Of a stretch of 64,000 nt of DNA, positions 44,928-55,152 are shown one piece after another. The DNA is from Azospirillum sp. TSA2s (lineage in GTDB: Bacteria > Pseudomonadota > Alphaproteobacteria > Azospirillales > Azospirillaceae), in NCBI RefSeq assembly GCF_004923315.1, contig NZ_CP039642.1, positions 62,001 through 126,000 of the forward strand, given 5' to 3'. Below the pieces are notes generated by a model, which did not search any database, had not been told where the DNA came from, and was given only the letters and a program-made list of their open reading frames with translations. The stretch's first letter is position 1, and every line of letters begins with the position of its first letter. The position numbers and the translations under genes are program-made.

Positions 44928-45680
44928 ATGGCCGATCCGACCGCCGTCGCCACGAGGAAGTCTGCGGGCAAATCGTCAGGTAAATCAAGCGGCAGGCAAG
45001 CGACCCAGGGCGCCGGAGCGCCGGTAAAGGCAGTCGCGCCGAAGCCGGCGCGCTGGGTGGTCTACAGCGCGCCGAAGGGCGGCACCGGCAAGACCACCAG
45101 CTGCAAGAACACCGCCGTCGCCGCGGCCAAGGACGGCATGCGGGTGGCGACGCTGGATTTCGATCCGCAGCGCACGCTGGGTCAATGGCACGAGCTGCGC
45201 CGGCCGCACGACGTGGCGGCCATCGACCATTATGAAGGGACGCTGGACGAGATCGACGCCGCGCTCGCCCAGATCGACCCCGCCCGCTACGACGTGGTGT
45301 TCATCGACACGCCGCCGTCGGTGGAGCTGTATCCGGAAGCGACTAAGATTCTGCTGCGGCGCGCCGATCTGGTGCTGGTGCCGACCGGGGTCGGGCGCTT
45401 CGACAAGATGAGCGTCATCCCCTGGATGGAATTCCTGCGCGATTACGGCCGCCCGGCCGCCTTCCTGCTGAACCGGGTCAAGCGCCGCTCGGTCAGCCTG
45501 CGCGAAGCCAAGCTGGAGCTGGGCCGGGTCGGCCGGCTGGTGCCGCACGAGGTGCCGGACATCGAGGACATGCACCGGGTCGACGACATCGGCTGTTCGA
45601 TCGTCGATGTCGGCGCGGTGAACGGTGCCGACGAATGCCTGGGCGCCTGGTACTTCATCCGGCACGAGCTGGGGATCTGA
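44928..45680 (+). CDS. parA: ParA-family partition ATPase
   Basis: A 250-residue ParA/Soj-like ATPase. The first 40 residues are a Lys/Ser-rich leader that could bind DNA non-specifically. The deviant Walker A is PKGGTGKTT (about 49-57), followed by the A' motif TLDFDPQRTLGQW and Walker B VVFIDTPPSVEL. ParA ATPases form ATP-dependent dimers on the nucleoid and move plasmid copies apart. The next gene starts 2 nt after the stop and is the likely ParB-like partner. The ATG at 44928 has GGGG about 7 nt upstream; an ATG at 44913 is possible. Confidence 0.9.
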   Translation: MADPTAVATRKSAGKSSGKSSGRQATQGAGAPVKAVAPKPARWVVYSAPKGGTGKTTSCKNTAVAAAKDGMRVATLDFDPQRTLGQWHELRRPHDVAAIDHYEGTLDEIDAALAQIDPARYDVVFIDTPPSVELYPEATKILLRRADLVLVPTGVGRFDKMSVIPWMEFLRDYGRPAAFLLNRVKRRSVSLREAKLELGRVGRLVPHEVPDIEDMHRVDDIGCSIVDVGAVNGADECLGAWYFIRHELGI

Positions 45681-45682
45681 AG

Positions 45683-46420
45683 ATGGCGAATGTGAAGTCC
45701 TTCATGAAGAAGGTGGCGGAGCAGGGCAAGACCGCTCCCCCGCCGGCGGCCAAGCCGGAGGTAGCGTCTACTCCTGTCCGGTCAGGGGCGGCGGTGGCGC
45801 CGTCCAAGGCGGACCGCCGGGCGTCGGACATCAGCGACGCCATCGTGCCCTGCCACACCCGGCAGGAGTTCGCGCAGGAGATCCGGTATCACTGGAACCG
45901 CAGCCGCAAGGAGTTCCTGTCGATCGGCCGGTATCTGAACCGCGCCAAGGAAATCCTGCCGCATGGCGACTTCGAGGCGATGATCGAGAGCGACATGCCG
46001 TTTTCGGTCGAGACCGCCTTCCGTTTCCGCGCGGTGGCGGAGGCGGTGGACACCGGCCGGCTGTCGCTGGAGGTGCTGCCGGGGGCGGAAAGCGTCGCCT
46101 ACCAGATCGTCACCATGACGCCGGACGAGTTGGAGCGCGCCAAGGCGCAGGGGCTGATCCGTCCCGACGTGACCCGCCGCCAGCTGATCGACTTCAAGCG
46201 GTCGCTGCGCCCGCCGAAGGACGTGACGCCGAACGACCGGCGTCGGCAACTGCTGGCCGAATATGCCCGGCTGCGCGCCCGCATGGCGGAGGTCCGCGAC
46301 GAACTGCGCCGCGACCATGGCATCGACCCGGAGCATGACCATGGCCGGTCCGGCCGCACCGGCGTCACCATCGACGTCGAGGCGGAGGACATCGGCCCCG
46401 GTACGGACGGCGAGGCCTGA
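45683..46420 (+). CDS. Probable partition partner of ParA (DUF3102-like)
   Basis: A 245-residue protein. Residues about 55-130 form a helical domain (EFAQEIRYHWNRSRKEFLSI, KEILPHGDFEAMIESDMPFS) that resembles DUF3102 proteins found in plasmid and phage genes. Residues about 140-220 are helical and basic (SLRPPKDVTPNDRRRQLLAEYARLRARM). It begins 2 nt after parA and has no ParB signature, so it is probably a non-canonical DNA-binding partner that recognises the upstream palindromes. That role is inferred from position. Confidence 0.7.
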   Translation: MANVKSFMKKVAEQGKTAPPPAAKPEVASTPVRSGAAVAPSKADRRASDISDAIVPCHTRQEFAQEIRYHWNRSRKEFLSIGRYLNRAKEILPHGDFEAMIESDMPFSVETAFRFRAVAEAVDTGRLSLEVLPGAESVAYQIVTMTPDELERAKAQGLIRPDVTRRQLIDFKRSLRPPKDVTPNDRRRQLLAEYARLRARMAEVRDELRRDHGIDPEHDHGRSGRTGVTIDVEAEDIGPGTDGEA

Positions 46421-46426
46421 TCCGCT

Positions 46427-47032
46427 TTAATGGTCGTGCGACGAGTAGGAGGCGATGCCGTCCCGGCTGCCGTTGCGGCCGGGGGAGGAGGAGCCGCCCA
46501 GCAGGTTGGTCAGCGCGTTGAAGTCGCGCTGGAAATTGCCGAAGAAATCGACGCCGCCGCCATTGCGGGACGCCCGCGCGGCGGAGGTCGTCATCTCGTG
46601 GGCTTCGCTGTGGCTGGACTGGCGGCTGGCGCTGCGCACGTGGCGCTTCGGGGCCTTCGGCTTGCGCAGCGGCGTGACCGCCGGCGGGGGAGGGGCGTCC
46701 GGCAGGGAGGCGGTTTCCGGTGCACTGGCGAAGGCGTCGTTGCACAGGCCGCGGTCGGCCGCCCGCTCCAGCCGGTTGGGGTCGAGAATCCAGCAGTCGA
46801 AGGCGTCGGTCTGCGGCCGCTTCGGCGCCTGCACCGCCACAGCGACCGGGGCGCCCGGCGGTGCGGCCACCGGCTCCGGAGGAGCGGGGGAGGGCAGGGG
46901 GCTGGCGGTCTCCGGCGCGTACAGCAGCGGTTCCGCAGCGGCCGGTCCTGCAACGGACAGCGCAAGCAGGGCGGCGAGTGCCGCCGCCATCACCGTCCCG
47001 CTTCCGGTCGTCGTCCGGCCCTCGCCCGGCAT
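46427..47032 (-). CDS. Secreted proline-rich protein of unknown function
   Basis: A 201-residue protein. A signal peptide (about 1-33; AAALAALLALSVAGPAAA) is followed by a Pro/Ala-rich segment (34-70), a small conserved-looking block with two cysteines (DAFDCWILDPNRLERAADRG, then LCNDAF) and a Ser/Arg-rich tail ending in FQRDFNALTNLLGG. The Cys pair could form a disulfide in the periplasm. It is convergent with the DUF3102-like gene. No family recognised. Confidence 0.65.
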   Translation of the reverse strand: MPGEGRTTTGSGTVMAAALAALLALSVAGPAAAEPLLYAPETASPLPSPAPPEPVAAPPGAPVAVAVQAPKRPQTDAFDCWILDPNRLERAADRGLCNDAFASAPETASLPDAPPPPAVTPLRKPKAPKRHVRSASRQSSHSEAHEMTTSAARASRNGGGVDFFGNFQRDFNALTNLLGGSSSPGRNGSRDGIASYSSHDH

Positions 47033-47297
47033 CCTCCGTCCTTTCGATCGTCGCGCTCGCGTCTCTCAACAGATAAACGCATCAGCGCGCCTCTTCGTCC
47101 GCGCGAAATGGGGGCGGTGCCCGGGAGACGCGGTACTCCTTCCGGGCGGGCTCTTTCGGCGGTGGGGCAGGGCGCGAGTCGCGCCCCGGTGTGGGGCGTT
47201 GTCGCAGGGGCGGGTTGGCGCTCTTGTCAGGCGGGCGGGTTGGTGGGAAAGTTCGGCCCCTGTTTCACCAGCGAGAATGGACGGCGGCGCCGGCGAC

Positions 47298-48203
47298 ATG
47301 GCCGATTTCAACTGGAACGACCTGCGCTTTTTCCTGGCGGTGGCCCGCGCCGGCACGCTGACCACGGCGGCCCAGCGCCTGCGGGCCGATCACACCACGG
47401 TCAGCCGCCGCATCACCGCGCTGGAGGACGCGCTGCGCGTCACCCTGTTCGAACGCCGTCCCAGTGGATTCACCCTGACGCCGCAAGGCGAGCGGCTGAA
47501 ACAGACCGCCGAGGTGATGGAGAGCGCGGCGCTTCTGGCCCAGGGGATGGTGGCCGACGGCGACCTGTCGCTGGCCGGTGCGGTGCGGATCGGCGCGCCG
47601 GACGGCTTCGGCAGCTGTTTCCTGGCGCCGCGCATCGGGGCGCTCTGTGAGCGGCATCCGGAGCTGGAGGTGCAGCTGGTCGCCATGCCGCGCGTCTTCA
47701 GCCTGTCCAAGCGCGAGGCCGACATCGCCATCAGCCTGTCGCGCCCGCAGGAAGGGCGTCTCTATGCGCGCAAGCTGACCGATTACCGGCTGGGGCTGTA
47801 CGGCACCGCCGCCTATCTGGACGCCCGGCCACCGATCCGCAGCCGTGCCGACCTGCGCGGCCATTCCTTCATCGGCTATATCGACGACCTGATCTTCGCG
47901 CCCGAACTGGATTATGTCGAGACCATCGGGGAGGTGGCGCCGCGCATCAAGAGCAGCAGCCTCGTCGCCCAGCTGAAGGCGACGCTGGCCGGCGCCGGCC
48001 TGTGCATGCTGCCCGCCTTCATCGCGGCCGGTGAGCCGGATCTGGTGCAGGTGCTGCCGGAAGAGGTGACGATCACCCGGTCCTTCTGGCTGATCGTGCA
48101 CGAGGATCTGCGCTCGCTGGCGCGGATCTCGATGACCGCCGACTACATCGCCGATCTGGTGCGGCGGGAGCAGGCGCTGTTCCTGCCCCCAACCGCCACC
48201 TGA
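47298..48203 (+). CDS. LysR-type transcriptional regulator
   Basis: A 301-residue LysR regulator. The helix-turn-helix domain occupies about 5-64 (FFLAVARAGTLTTAAQRL, then TVSRRITALEDALRVTLFER). The effector domain follows (about 90-295). It is convergent with the valine-catabolism genes, 1 nt from the mmsB stop, so control of them is possible but not shown. The ATG at 47298 gives the usual start (MADFNWNDLRFFL); an in-frame ATG at 47277 is the alternative. Confidence 0.88.
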   Translation: MADFNWNDLRFFLAVARAGTLTTAAQRLRADHTTVSRRITALEDALRVTLFERRPSGFTLTPQGERLKQTAEVMESAALLAQGMVADGDLSLAGAVRIGAPDGFGSCFLAPRIGALCERHPELEVQLVAMPRVFSLSKREADIAISLSRPQEGRLYARKLTDYRLGLYGTAAYLDARPPIRSRADLRGHSFIGYIDDLIFAPELDYVETIGEVAPRIKSSSLVAQLKATLAGAGLCMLPAFIAAGEPDLVQVLPEEVTITRSFWLIVHEDLRSLARISMTADYIADLVRREQALFLPPTAT

Positions 48204-48204
48204 C

Positions 48205-49095
48205 TTACCCTTCGCCGCGCAGCATGCGGATGATGCCGGAGAAGTCGGTGCCGCCTTCGCCTTGGGCGTTCATCATGGCGTAGAGCTGCGCCGCCGCCGC
48301 ACCCAGCGGGGTGGGGGCGCCGGCGCTCTGGGCCGCTTCCTGGGCCAGCTTCAGGTCCTTCAGCATCAGCGCCGCCGCGAAACCGGGCTGGTAATCGCGG
48401 TTGGCCGGGCTGGTTGGCACCGGGCCGGGAACCGGGCAATAGCTGGTCAGCGACCAGCACTGGCCCGACGAGGTCGAGGACACGTCGAACAGCGCCTGAT
48501 GCGACAGGCCGAGCTTTTCCGCCAGGACGAAGGCCTCGCAGACGCCGATCATCGAGATGCCGAGGATCATGTTGTTGCAGATCTTCGCCGCCTGGCCGGC
48601 ACCGGCGCCGCCGCAATGGACGATCTTCTTGCCCATCGCTTCCAGGATCGGGCGGGCGCGTTCGAAGGCTTCCGGTTCGCCGCCGGCCATGAAGGTCAGC
48701 GTGCCGGCCGAAGCGCCGCCGACGCCGCCCGACACCGGCGCGTCGAGCGAGGCGGCACCCTTGGCGGCGGCCAGCGCATGCGCCTTGCGGGCGGAGTCGA
48801 CGTCGATGGTGGAGCAGTCGATCAGCAGCGTGCCCGGCTTCACCGCGGCGACGATGCCGGTGTCGCCGTCATAGACGCCCAGCACATGCTTGCCGCCCGG
48901 CAGCATGGTGATGACCACCTCCGCCGCGGCGGCGATGGCCGCGGGGCTGTCGCCGATGGTAACGCCGGCCGCCTTGGCCGCGTCGATCGCCGCCGGCGAC
49001 AGGTCGAAGCCCGACACCTGATGCCCCGCCTTCACGAGGTTCGCGGCCATCGGGCCGCCCATGTTGCCCAATCCGATGAAACCGATCACCGCCAT
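48205..49095 (-). CDS. mmsB: 3-Hydroxyisobutyrate dehydrogenase
   Basis: A 296-residue NAD-dependent dehydrogenase that oxidises 3-hydroxyisobutyrate to methylmalonate semialdehyde in valine breakdown. The nucleotide loop GFIGLGNMGGPMAANL lies at residues 5-20, the substrate motif DAPVSGGVGGASAGTL at about 118-133, and the catalytic Lys in GQAAKICNNM at about 170. GGGAG upstream of the ATG supports the start. With the acyl-CoA dehydrogenase and mmsA on the same strand it makes a valine pathway cluster. Confidence 0.93.
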   Translation of the reverse strand: MAVIGFIGLGNMGGPMAANLVKAGHQVSGFDLSPAAIDAAKAAGVTIGDSPAAIAAAAEVVITMLPGGKHVLGVYDGDTGIVAAVKPGTLLIDCSTIDVDSARKAHALAAAKGAASLDAPVSGGVGGASAGTLTFMAGGEPEAFERARPILEAMGKKIVHCGGAGAGQAAKICNNMILGISMIGVCEAFVLAEKLGLSHQALFDVSSTSSGQCWSLTSYCPVPGPVPTSPANRDYQPGFAAALMLKDLKLAQEAAQSAGAPTPLGAAAAQLYAMMNAQGEGGTDFSGIIRMLRGEG

Positions 49096-49128
49096 CGTCG
49101 CGTCTCCCGTTGGTTTGGTTTTTTATCG

Positions 49129-49274
49129 CCCTCTCCCGCCCCGGGAGAGGGAGGGGACCCGCCGGAGGCGGGGAGGGTGAGGGGTGATCCAAGGATCAAG
49201 ATCCATGTCCGGATCACCCCTCACCCTTCCCATGCTCCGCATGGGCCCCTTCCCTCTCCCGGGGCGGGAGAGGG
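49129..49274. repeat. Family B palindromic repeat, copy 6
   Basis: Full copy between mmsB and the acyl-CoA dehydrogenase gene, shorter in the middle (the GGAACCATG centre is reduced to AGGATCAAGATCCATG). Confidence 0.92.
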
Positions 49275-49286
49275 AATCAATCGTGG

Positions 49287-50432
49287 TTACGCCATCCGTC
49301 CGATCTCGTTGCGCGAGACGATCAGGCGCATGATCTCGTTGGTGCCTTCCAGGATCTGGTGGACCCGGAGGTCGCGGACGATCTTCTCCACGCCGTAATC
49401 GGCCAGATAGCCGTAGCCGCCGAACAGCTGGAGCGCGTTGTTCGCCACCTCGAAGCCGGTGTCGGTGGCGAAGCGCTTCGCCATGGCGCACAGCCGCGTC
49501 GCGTCCTTGCTCTTGGCGTCCAGCGCCGAGGCGGCGCGGTGGACGAAGGTGCGGGCGGCCTCAAGCTCCGTCGCCATGTCGGCGATGCGGAACTGCAGCG
49601 CCTGGAAGCGGTCGAGCGACTGGCCGAAGGCCTTGCGCTCGCTCATGTAGGTCAGCGCCTTGTCGAGCGCAGCCTGGGCGCCGCCGATGGAGCAGGCGGC
49701 GATGTTGATGCGGCCGCCGTCCAGACCCTTCATGGCGAACTTGAAGCCCATCCCCTCCTGGCCCAGCAGGGCCGAGGCGGGGACGCGGGCGTCCTCCATG
49801 ATGACGGCGCGGGTCGGCTGGGCGTTCCAGCCCATCTTGTGCTCGTTGGCGCCGAAGGAGAGGCCGGGGGTGTCCTTGGGAACCAGGAAGGCGCTGATGC
49901 CGCCGGGGCCGTCCTCGCCGGTGCGGGCCATGACGAGGTAAAGGTCGGAGCTGCCGGCGCCGGAAATGAACTGCTTGGCGCCGTTCAGGATGTAGCTGTC
50001 GCCGTCGCGGACGGCCCTGGTGCGCAAGGCCGCGGCGTCGGAGCCGGCGTTGGCCTCGGTCAGGCAATAGCTGGCCAGCCATTCCATGGTGCAGAGCTTC
50101 GGCAGCCAATGGGCCTTCTGCTCGTCATTGCCGAAATTGTCCACCATCCCCGCCACCATGTTGTGGATGGAGATGTAGGAGGCGATGGTCGGGCAGCCCT
50201 GGCTCAGCGCCTCGAAGATCACCACGGCGTCGAAACGGCTCAGCGCCGAGCCGCCATGGTCCTCCGACACATAGATGCCGCCCATGCCGAGGTCTCCGGC
50301 GGCGCGCAGGGTGTCGACGGGGAAATGCTTCTTCTGGTCCCACTCGACGGCGTTGGGCGCCAGCTCGTCGCGGGCGAAGGACAACGCCATGTCGCGGATG
50401 GCGACCTGGTCTTCGGTCAGTTCAAAGGACAT
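49287..50432 (-). CDS. Acyl-CoA dehydrogenase, probably isobutyryl-CoA dehydrogenase
   Basis: A 381-residue flavoprotein dehydrogenase. The conserved motifs ASYCLTEANAGSDAAALRTR and QLFGGYGYLADYGVEKI, then ILEGTNEIMRLIV, are those of short-chain and branched-chain acyl-CoA dehydrogenases (the Glu of LEGTNEIMR region is the family C-terminal marker). Placement between mmsB and mmsA suggests isobutyryl-CoA to methacrylyl-CoA in valine catabolism. An enoyl-CoA hydratase and 3-hydroxyisobutyryl-CoA hydrolase are not in the window. GAGGT upstream of the ATG. Confidence 0.9.
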   Translation of the reverse strand: MSFELTEDQVAIRDMALSFARDELAPNAVEWDQKKHFPVDTLRAAGDLGMGGIYVSEDHGGSALSRFDAVVIFEALSQGCPTIASYISIHNMVAGMVDNFGNDEQKAHWLPKLCTMEWLASYCLTEANAGSDAAALRTRAVRDGDSYILNGAKQFISGAGSSDLYLVMARTGEDGPGGISAFLVPKDTPGLSFGANEHKMGWNAQPTRAVIMEDARVPASALLGQEGMGFKFAMKGLDGGRINIAACSIGGAQAALDKALTYMSERKAFGQSLDRFQALQFRIADMATELEAARTFVHRAASALDAKSKDATRLCAMAKRFATDTGFEVANNALQLFGGYGYLADYGVEKIVRDLRVHQILEGTNEIMRLIVSRNEIGRMA

Positions 50433-50450
50433 GCGTCACCTCGATCAAGG

Positions 50451-50599
50451 CCCTCTCCCGCCCCGGGAGAGGGAGGGGACCCACCGTAAGGTGGGGAGGG
50501 TGAGGGGTGATCCAAGGATAAGCGCAATGATCCTTGTCGTCCCCCTCACCCTTCCCATGCTTCGCATGGGCCCCTTCCCTCTCCCGGGGCGGGAGAGGG
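50451..50599. repeat. Family B palindromic repeat, copy 7
   Basis: Full copy between the acyl-CoA dehydrogenase gene and mmsA. Inner arms CCCACCGTAAGGTGGGG. It and copy 6 mean that both junctions of the valine cluster carry a B element. Confidence 0.92.
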
Positions 50600-50613
50600 A
50601 AGCTATGGACCCA

Positions 50614-52113
<1,500 letters not shown>

Positions 52114-52365
52114 CCTATTGTCCTCCCTCGGGATTGTTTGTCACCATGTGGACCTGAGCGGCCCTTTGGCGCGACCCGAAACTTTGCGCATCGGTTGTGC
52201 AGGAATGCGGCAAGCGCCCTCCGATGGCCGCCCGCAACCCTCGAACGTGTGGGGAGACTTGGGCGCGCCCGACGCTTATAGTGCGCCCGCGCTCCAGCCT
52301 TGGGAAACCCTGGTCCAGGACAAAGGGTGCGGGGCGGGGGATAGCCGCAGAAACGGCGAAGCGGA

Positions 52366-53457
52366 ATGAACATGACCAGCCACGAAGACGTCTTCGACAC
52401 GCCCGAGACACGGCAGCCGACCATCCTGTCGGTCTACAACCAGAAGGGCGGCGTCGGCAAAACGACCACCTCGGTGAACCTCGCGCTGGCGCTGGCGGCG
52501 CTGGGCAAGAGCGTCGTGCTGATCGATTTCGACCCGCAGAGCAGCGCCACCAGCAACTTCCTGCTGCGCGACAAGGCCAAGGTCGGCATCAACGACCTGC
52601 TGCGCAAGGAAACCTTCGTCGAGGACGCCATCACCCCGACCGCCTTCGACGGGCTGTCGATGATCGTCGGCGCGCGCAAGCTCTATTCGCTGGAACATGC
52701 GCTGGACAGCCGCGGCGGCTCGCAGCGGGGCTTGCGCAAGGCGCTGCACTTCTCGCGCAACCCGCCGGACTATGTCGTGATCGACTGCCCGCCGGCGCTG
52801 GGCCATCTGGCGGCCGGCGCGCTGGCGGCGTCCGACCGGCTGATCGTGCCGGTGTTTCCGGGGCGCTATGCGCTGGACGGGCTGCGCCGCACCCTGCAGG
52901 TGGTGGAGCATATCCAGAACGGGCTGAACCCCAGCCTGTCGCTGGCCGGCATCCTGATGCTGTCGATCACCAACGACGAGGTCGGGCGCGAATCGCTGAC
53001 CCAGCTGCGCAACGAGTTCCCGGAGCAGATGTTCCGCACCGCCTTCCCCTATGACGTGGACGTGGTGAAGGCGACCTACCGCCGCATGCCGGCGATGATC
53101 TTCACGCCGGACGGGCGGACCACCAGCCGTTTCGCCGCGCTGGCCTGGGAGATCGTCCATGGCCGCGGCAGCACGCCCGACGACGCCCAGCTGAAGCCGG
53201 CGCTGGAGCGCATCCAGGCGTGGCACGAGGCGACCGACACCTCCTACAGCGCGCGGCGCGCGTCGTCGATCGACGAGGGCGACGAGCCGGGCAGCGGGGG
53301 CAATGGGGCGCGGCAGGCGGAACGCGGGGGAGCGCGGTCGGGTGGCGGAATGGGGGCGGGGCTTGTGGGGCTGGTGATCGGGCTGGCCGGCGGCTTCGCG
53401 CTGGGGGCGGCCGTGGGGCAGCCGATTTTGGGCAGGCTGCTGGGGTTGGGGGGATGA
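52366..53457 (+). CDS. ParA-family ATPase with a hydrophobic C-terminal tail
   Basis: A 363-residue ParA/MinD-superfamily ATPase. Walker A is QKGGVGKTTT (about 26-35), A' is VVLIDFDPQSSATSNFLL and Walker B VVIDCPPALGHL. The ATPase domain ends near residue 270. Residues 271-325 are polar and Gly-rich, and 326-363 form a Gly-zipper-like hydrophobic helix (MGAGLVGLVIGLAGGFALGA) that could insert in the membrane. Standard ParA proteins lack such a tail. No parB gene is next to it. It may position something at the membrane rather than partition DNA. A family B repeat follows. Confidence 0.85.
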   Translation: MNMTSHEDVFDTPETRQPTILSVYNQKGGVGKTTTSVNLALALAALGKSVVLIDFDPQSSATSNFLLRDKAKVGINDLLRKETFVEDAITPTAFDGLSMIVGARKLYSLEHALDSRGGSQRGLRKALHFSRNPPDYVVIDCPPALGHLAAGALAASDRLIVPVFPGRYALDGLRRTLQVVEHIQNGLNPSLSLAGILMLSITNDEVGRESLTQLRNEFPEQMFRTAFPYDVDVVKATYRRMPAMIFTPDGRTTSRFAALAWEIVHGRGSTPDDAQLKPALERIQAWHEATDTSYSARRASSIDEGDEPGSGGNGARQAERGGARSGGGMGAGLVGLVIGLAGGFALGAAVGQPILGRLLGLGG

Positions 53458-53463
53458 GATTCG

Positions 53464-53618
53464 CTCTCTCCCGTCCCGGGAGAGGGAAGGGGCCCGCCGC
53501 GAAGCGGTGGGAAGGGTGAGGGGTGGCCCAAGGAACCATGCGGTTCGGGAGTCTTGGATTCCCCTCACCCTCCCCATGCTGCGCATGGGTCCCCTCCCTC
53601 TCCCGGGGCGGGAGAGGG
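53464..53618. repeat. Family B palindromic repeat, copy 8
   Basis: Full copy between the tailed parA gene and the M20 peptidase gene, with the AGGAACCATGCGGTTC centre of copies 1 and 2. Confidence 0.92.
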
Positions 53619-53657
53619 CGTTCGAGCGCGACTTCAATCAACAACAAGAGGGCCGTC

Positions 53658-55058
53658 ATGCTTCCTGTCGATGCCGTTCTGCGCAAGGTGGATGAGTCCT
53701 TCGATGAGTCGGTCGGCCGGCTTTGCGAGCTGCTGCGCATTCCCTCGGTCAGCACCGATCCCGCCTATGCCGGCGAGGTCCGCCGCGCTGCCCGCTGGTG
53801 CTCCGACAGGCTGACGGCGATGGGCTTTACCGTCACCATCCACGACACGCCCGGCCATCCGATCCTGGTCGCCCATCATCCGGGGCCGCAGGGGGCAGAG
53901 ACGCCGCATGTGCTCTATTACGGCCATTACGACGTGCAGCCCGCCGACCCCATGGAGCTGTGGACCAGCCCGCCCTTCGATCCGGTGATCGTCGAGGCCG
54001 AGCGGGGCCGCCGCGTCGTCGCCCGCGGGGCCGCCGACGACAAGGGCCAGACCATGACCTTCATGGAAGCCTTCGAGGCCTGGCACGCCGTCCACGGCTC
54101 CATCCCGATCCGCGCCACCGTGCTGCTGGAGGGCGAGGAGGAGACCGGCAGCCCGTCGCTGCCGCGCTTCCTGACGGAGCATGCGGCGGAGCTGAAAGCC
54201 GATTTCTGCCTCGTCACCGACACCAACGCCTGGGACGTCGACACCCCGGCGATCACCACGCGGCTGCGCGGGCTGCTCTATCTGGAAGCCACCGTCACGG
54301 GCCCGAGCCACGACCTGCATTCCGGCCTGTTCGGCGGCGCCGTGCCCAACCCGCTGAACGTGCTGAGCGGCATTCTGGGCCAGATCCACGACGCCGACGG
54401 ACGGGTGCGCTTCGACGGCTTCTATGACGGCGTGCGCGAGCTGTCGGACGAGCTGCTGGCGCAGATCCGCGGCCTGCCGCTGGACGAAGCGCAGTTCCTG
54501 GGCGCTCTCGGCCTGACCCGCAGCCATGGCGAGGCGGGGCGGACGCTGCTGGAGCGCATCTGGACCCGGCCGACCTGCGACATCAACGGCATCTGGGGCG
54601 GCTATACCGGCGAGGGGTCGAAGACGGTCATCCCGGCCAGGGCGTCGTGCAAGCTGAGCTGCCGTCTGGTGCCCGGCCAGGATCCGGCGGCGGTCGAGGC
54701 GTCGGTCCGGCGCTTCTTCGAGGAGCGGCTGCCGGCGGACTGCACGGTCAGCTTCCGGCGCTTCAGCTCGTCGCCGGGGATCGAGGTGCCGACGGACACG
54801 CCGTGGATGCAGGCGGTGCGCGGCGGGCTGAAGGAGGCGACGGGGCGCGACGGCGTGCTGATCGGCGGCGGCGGGTCGATCCCCATCGTCGGCTGGTTCC
54901 GCGAGCATCTGGGGCTCGACACCATCCTGGTCGGCTTCGGGCTGGACGACGACCGCATCCATTCGCCGAACGAGAAGTTCGAGTTGAAATGCCTGCGCAA
55001 CGGTATCCGCAGCCATGCGGCGATAGTGGGCCGTTTGGCGGCCGGGCGGGTTGGCTGA
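53658..55058 (+). CDS. M20-family metallopeptidase (dipeptidase type)
   Basis: A 466-residue di-zinc peptidase. The metal ligands are visible: His in YYGHYDVQP, the bridging Asp in ARGAADDKGQ, Glu-Glu in LLEGEEETGSP, Asp in CLVTDTNAWD and His in DDDRIHSPNEKFE. The lid domain lies at about 205-370. It probably cleaves dipeptides or N-acyl amino acids in the cytoplasm. The ATG at 53658 has GAGGG about 7 nt upstream. A family B repeat precedes it. Confidence 0.9.
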   Translation: MLPVDAVLRKVDESFDESVGRLCELLRIPSVSTDPAYAGEVRRAARWCSDRLTAMGFTVTIHDTPGHPILVAHHPGPQGAETPHVLYYGHYDVQPADPMELWTSPPFDPVIVEAERGRRVVARGAADDKGQTMTFMEAFEAWHAVHGSIPIRATVLLEGEEETGSPSLPRFLTEHAAELKADFCLVTDTNAWDVDTPAITTRLRGLLYLEATVTGPSHDLHSGLFGGAVPNPLNVLSGILGQIHDADGRVRFDGFYDGVRELSDELLAQIRGLPLDEAQFLGALGLTRSHGEAGRTLLERIWTRPTCDINGIWGGYTGEGSKTVIPARASCKLSCRLVPGQDPAAVEASVRRFFEERLPADCTVSFRRFSSSPGIEVPTDTPWMQAVRGGLKEATGRDGVLIGGGGSIPIVGWFREHLGLDTILVGFGLDDDRIHSPNEKFELKCLRNGIRSHAAIVGRLAAGRVG

Positions 55059-55152
55059 GGCTGGGGCGGACCTAAATCTTCCCGATCTGCGGCAGGGGTG
55101 GGCTGACGCCTGATCTCCTGCCGCCACCGACAAGATCGAGACGGGAATTCGC

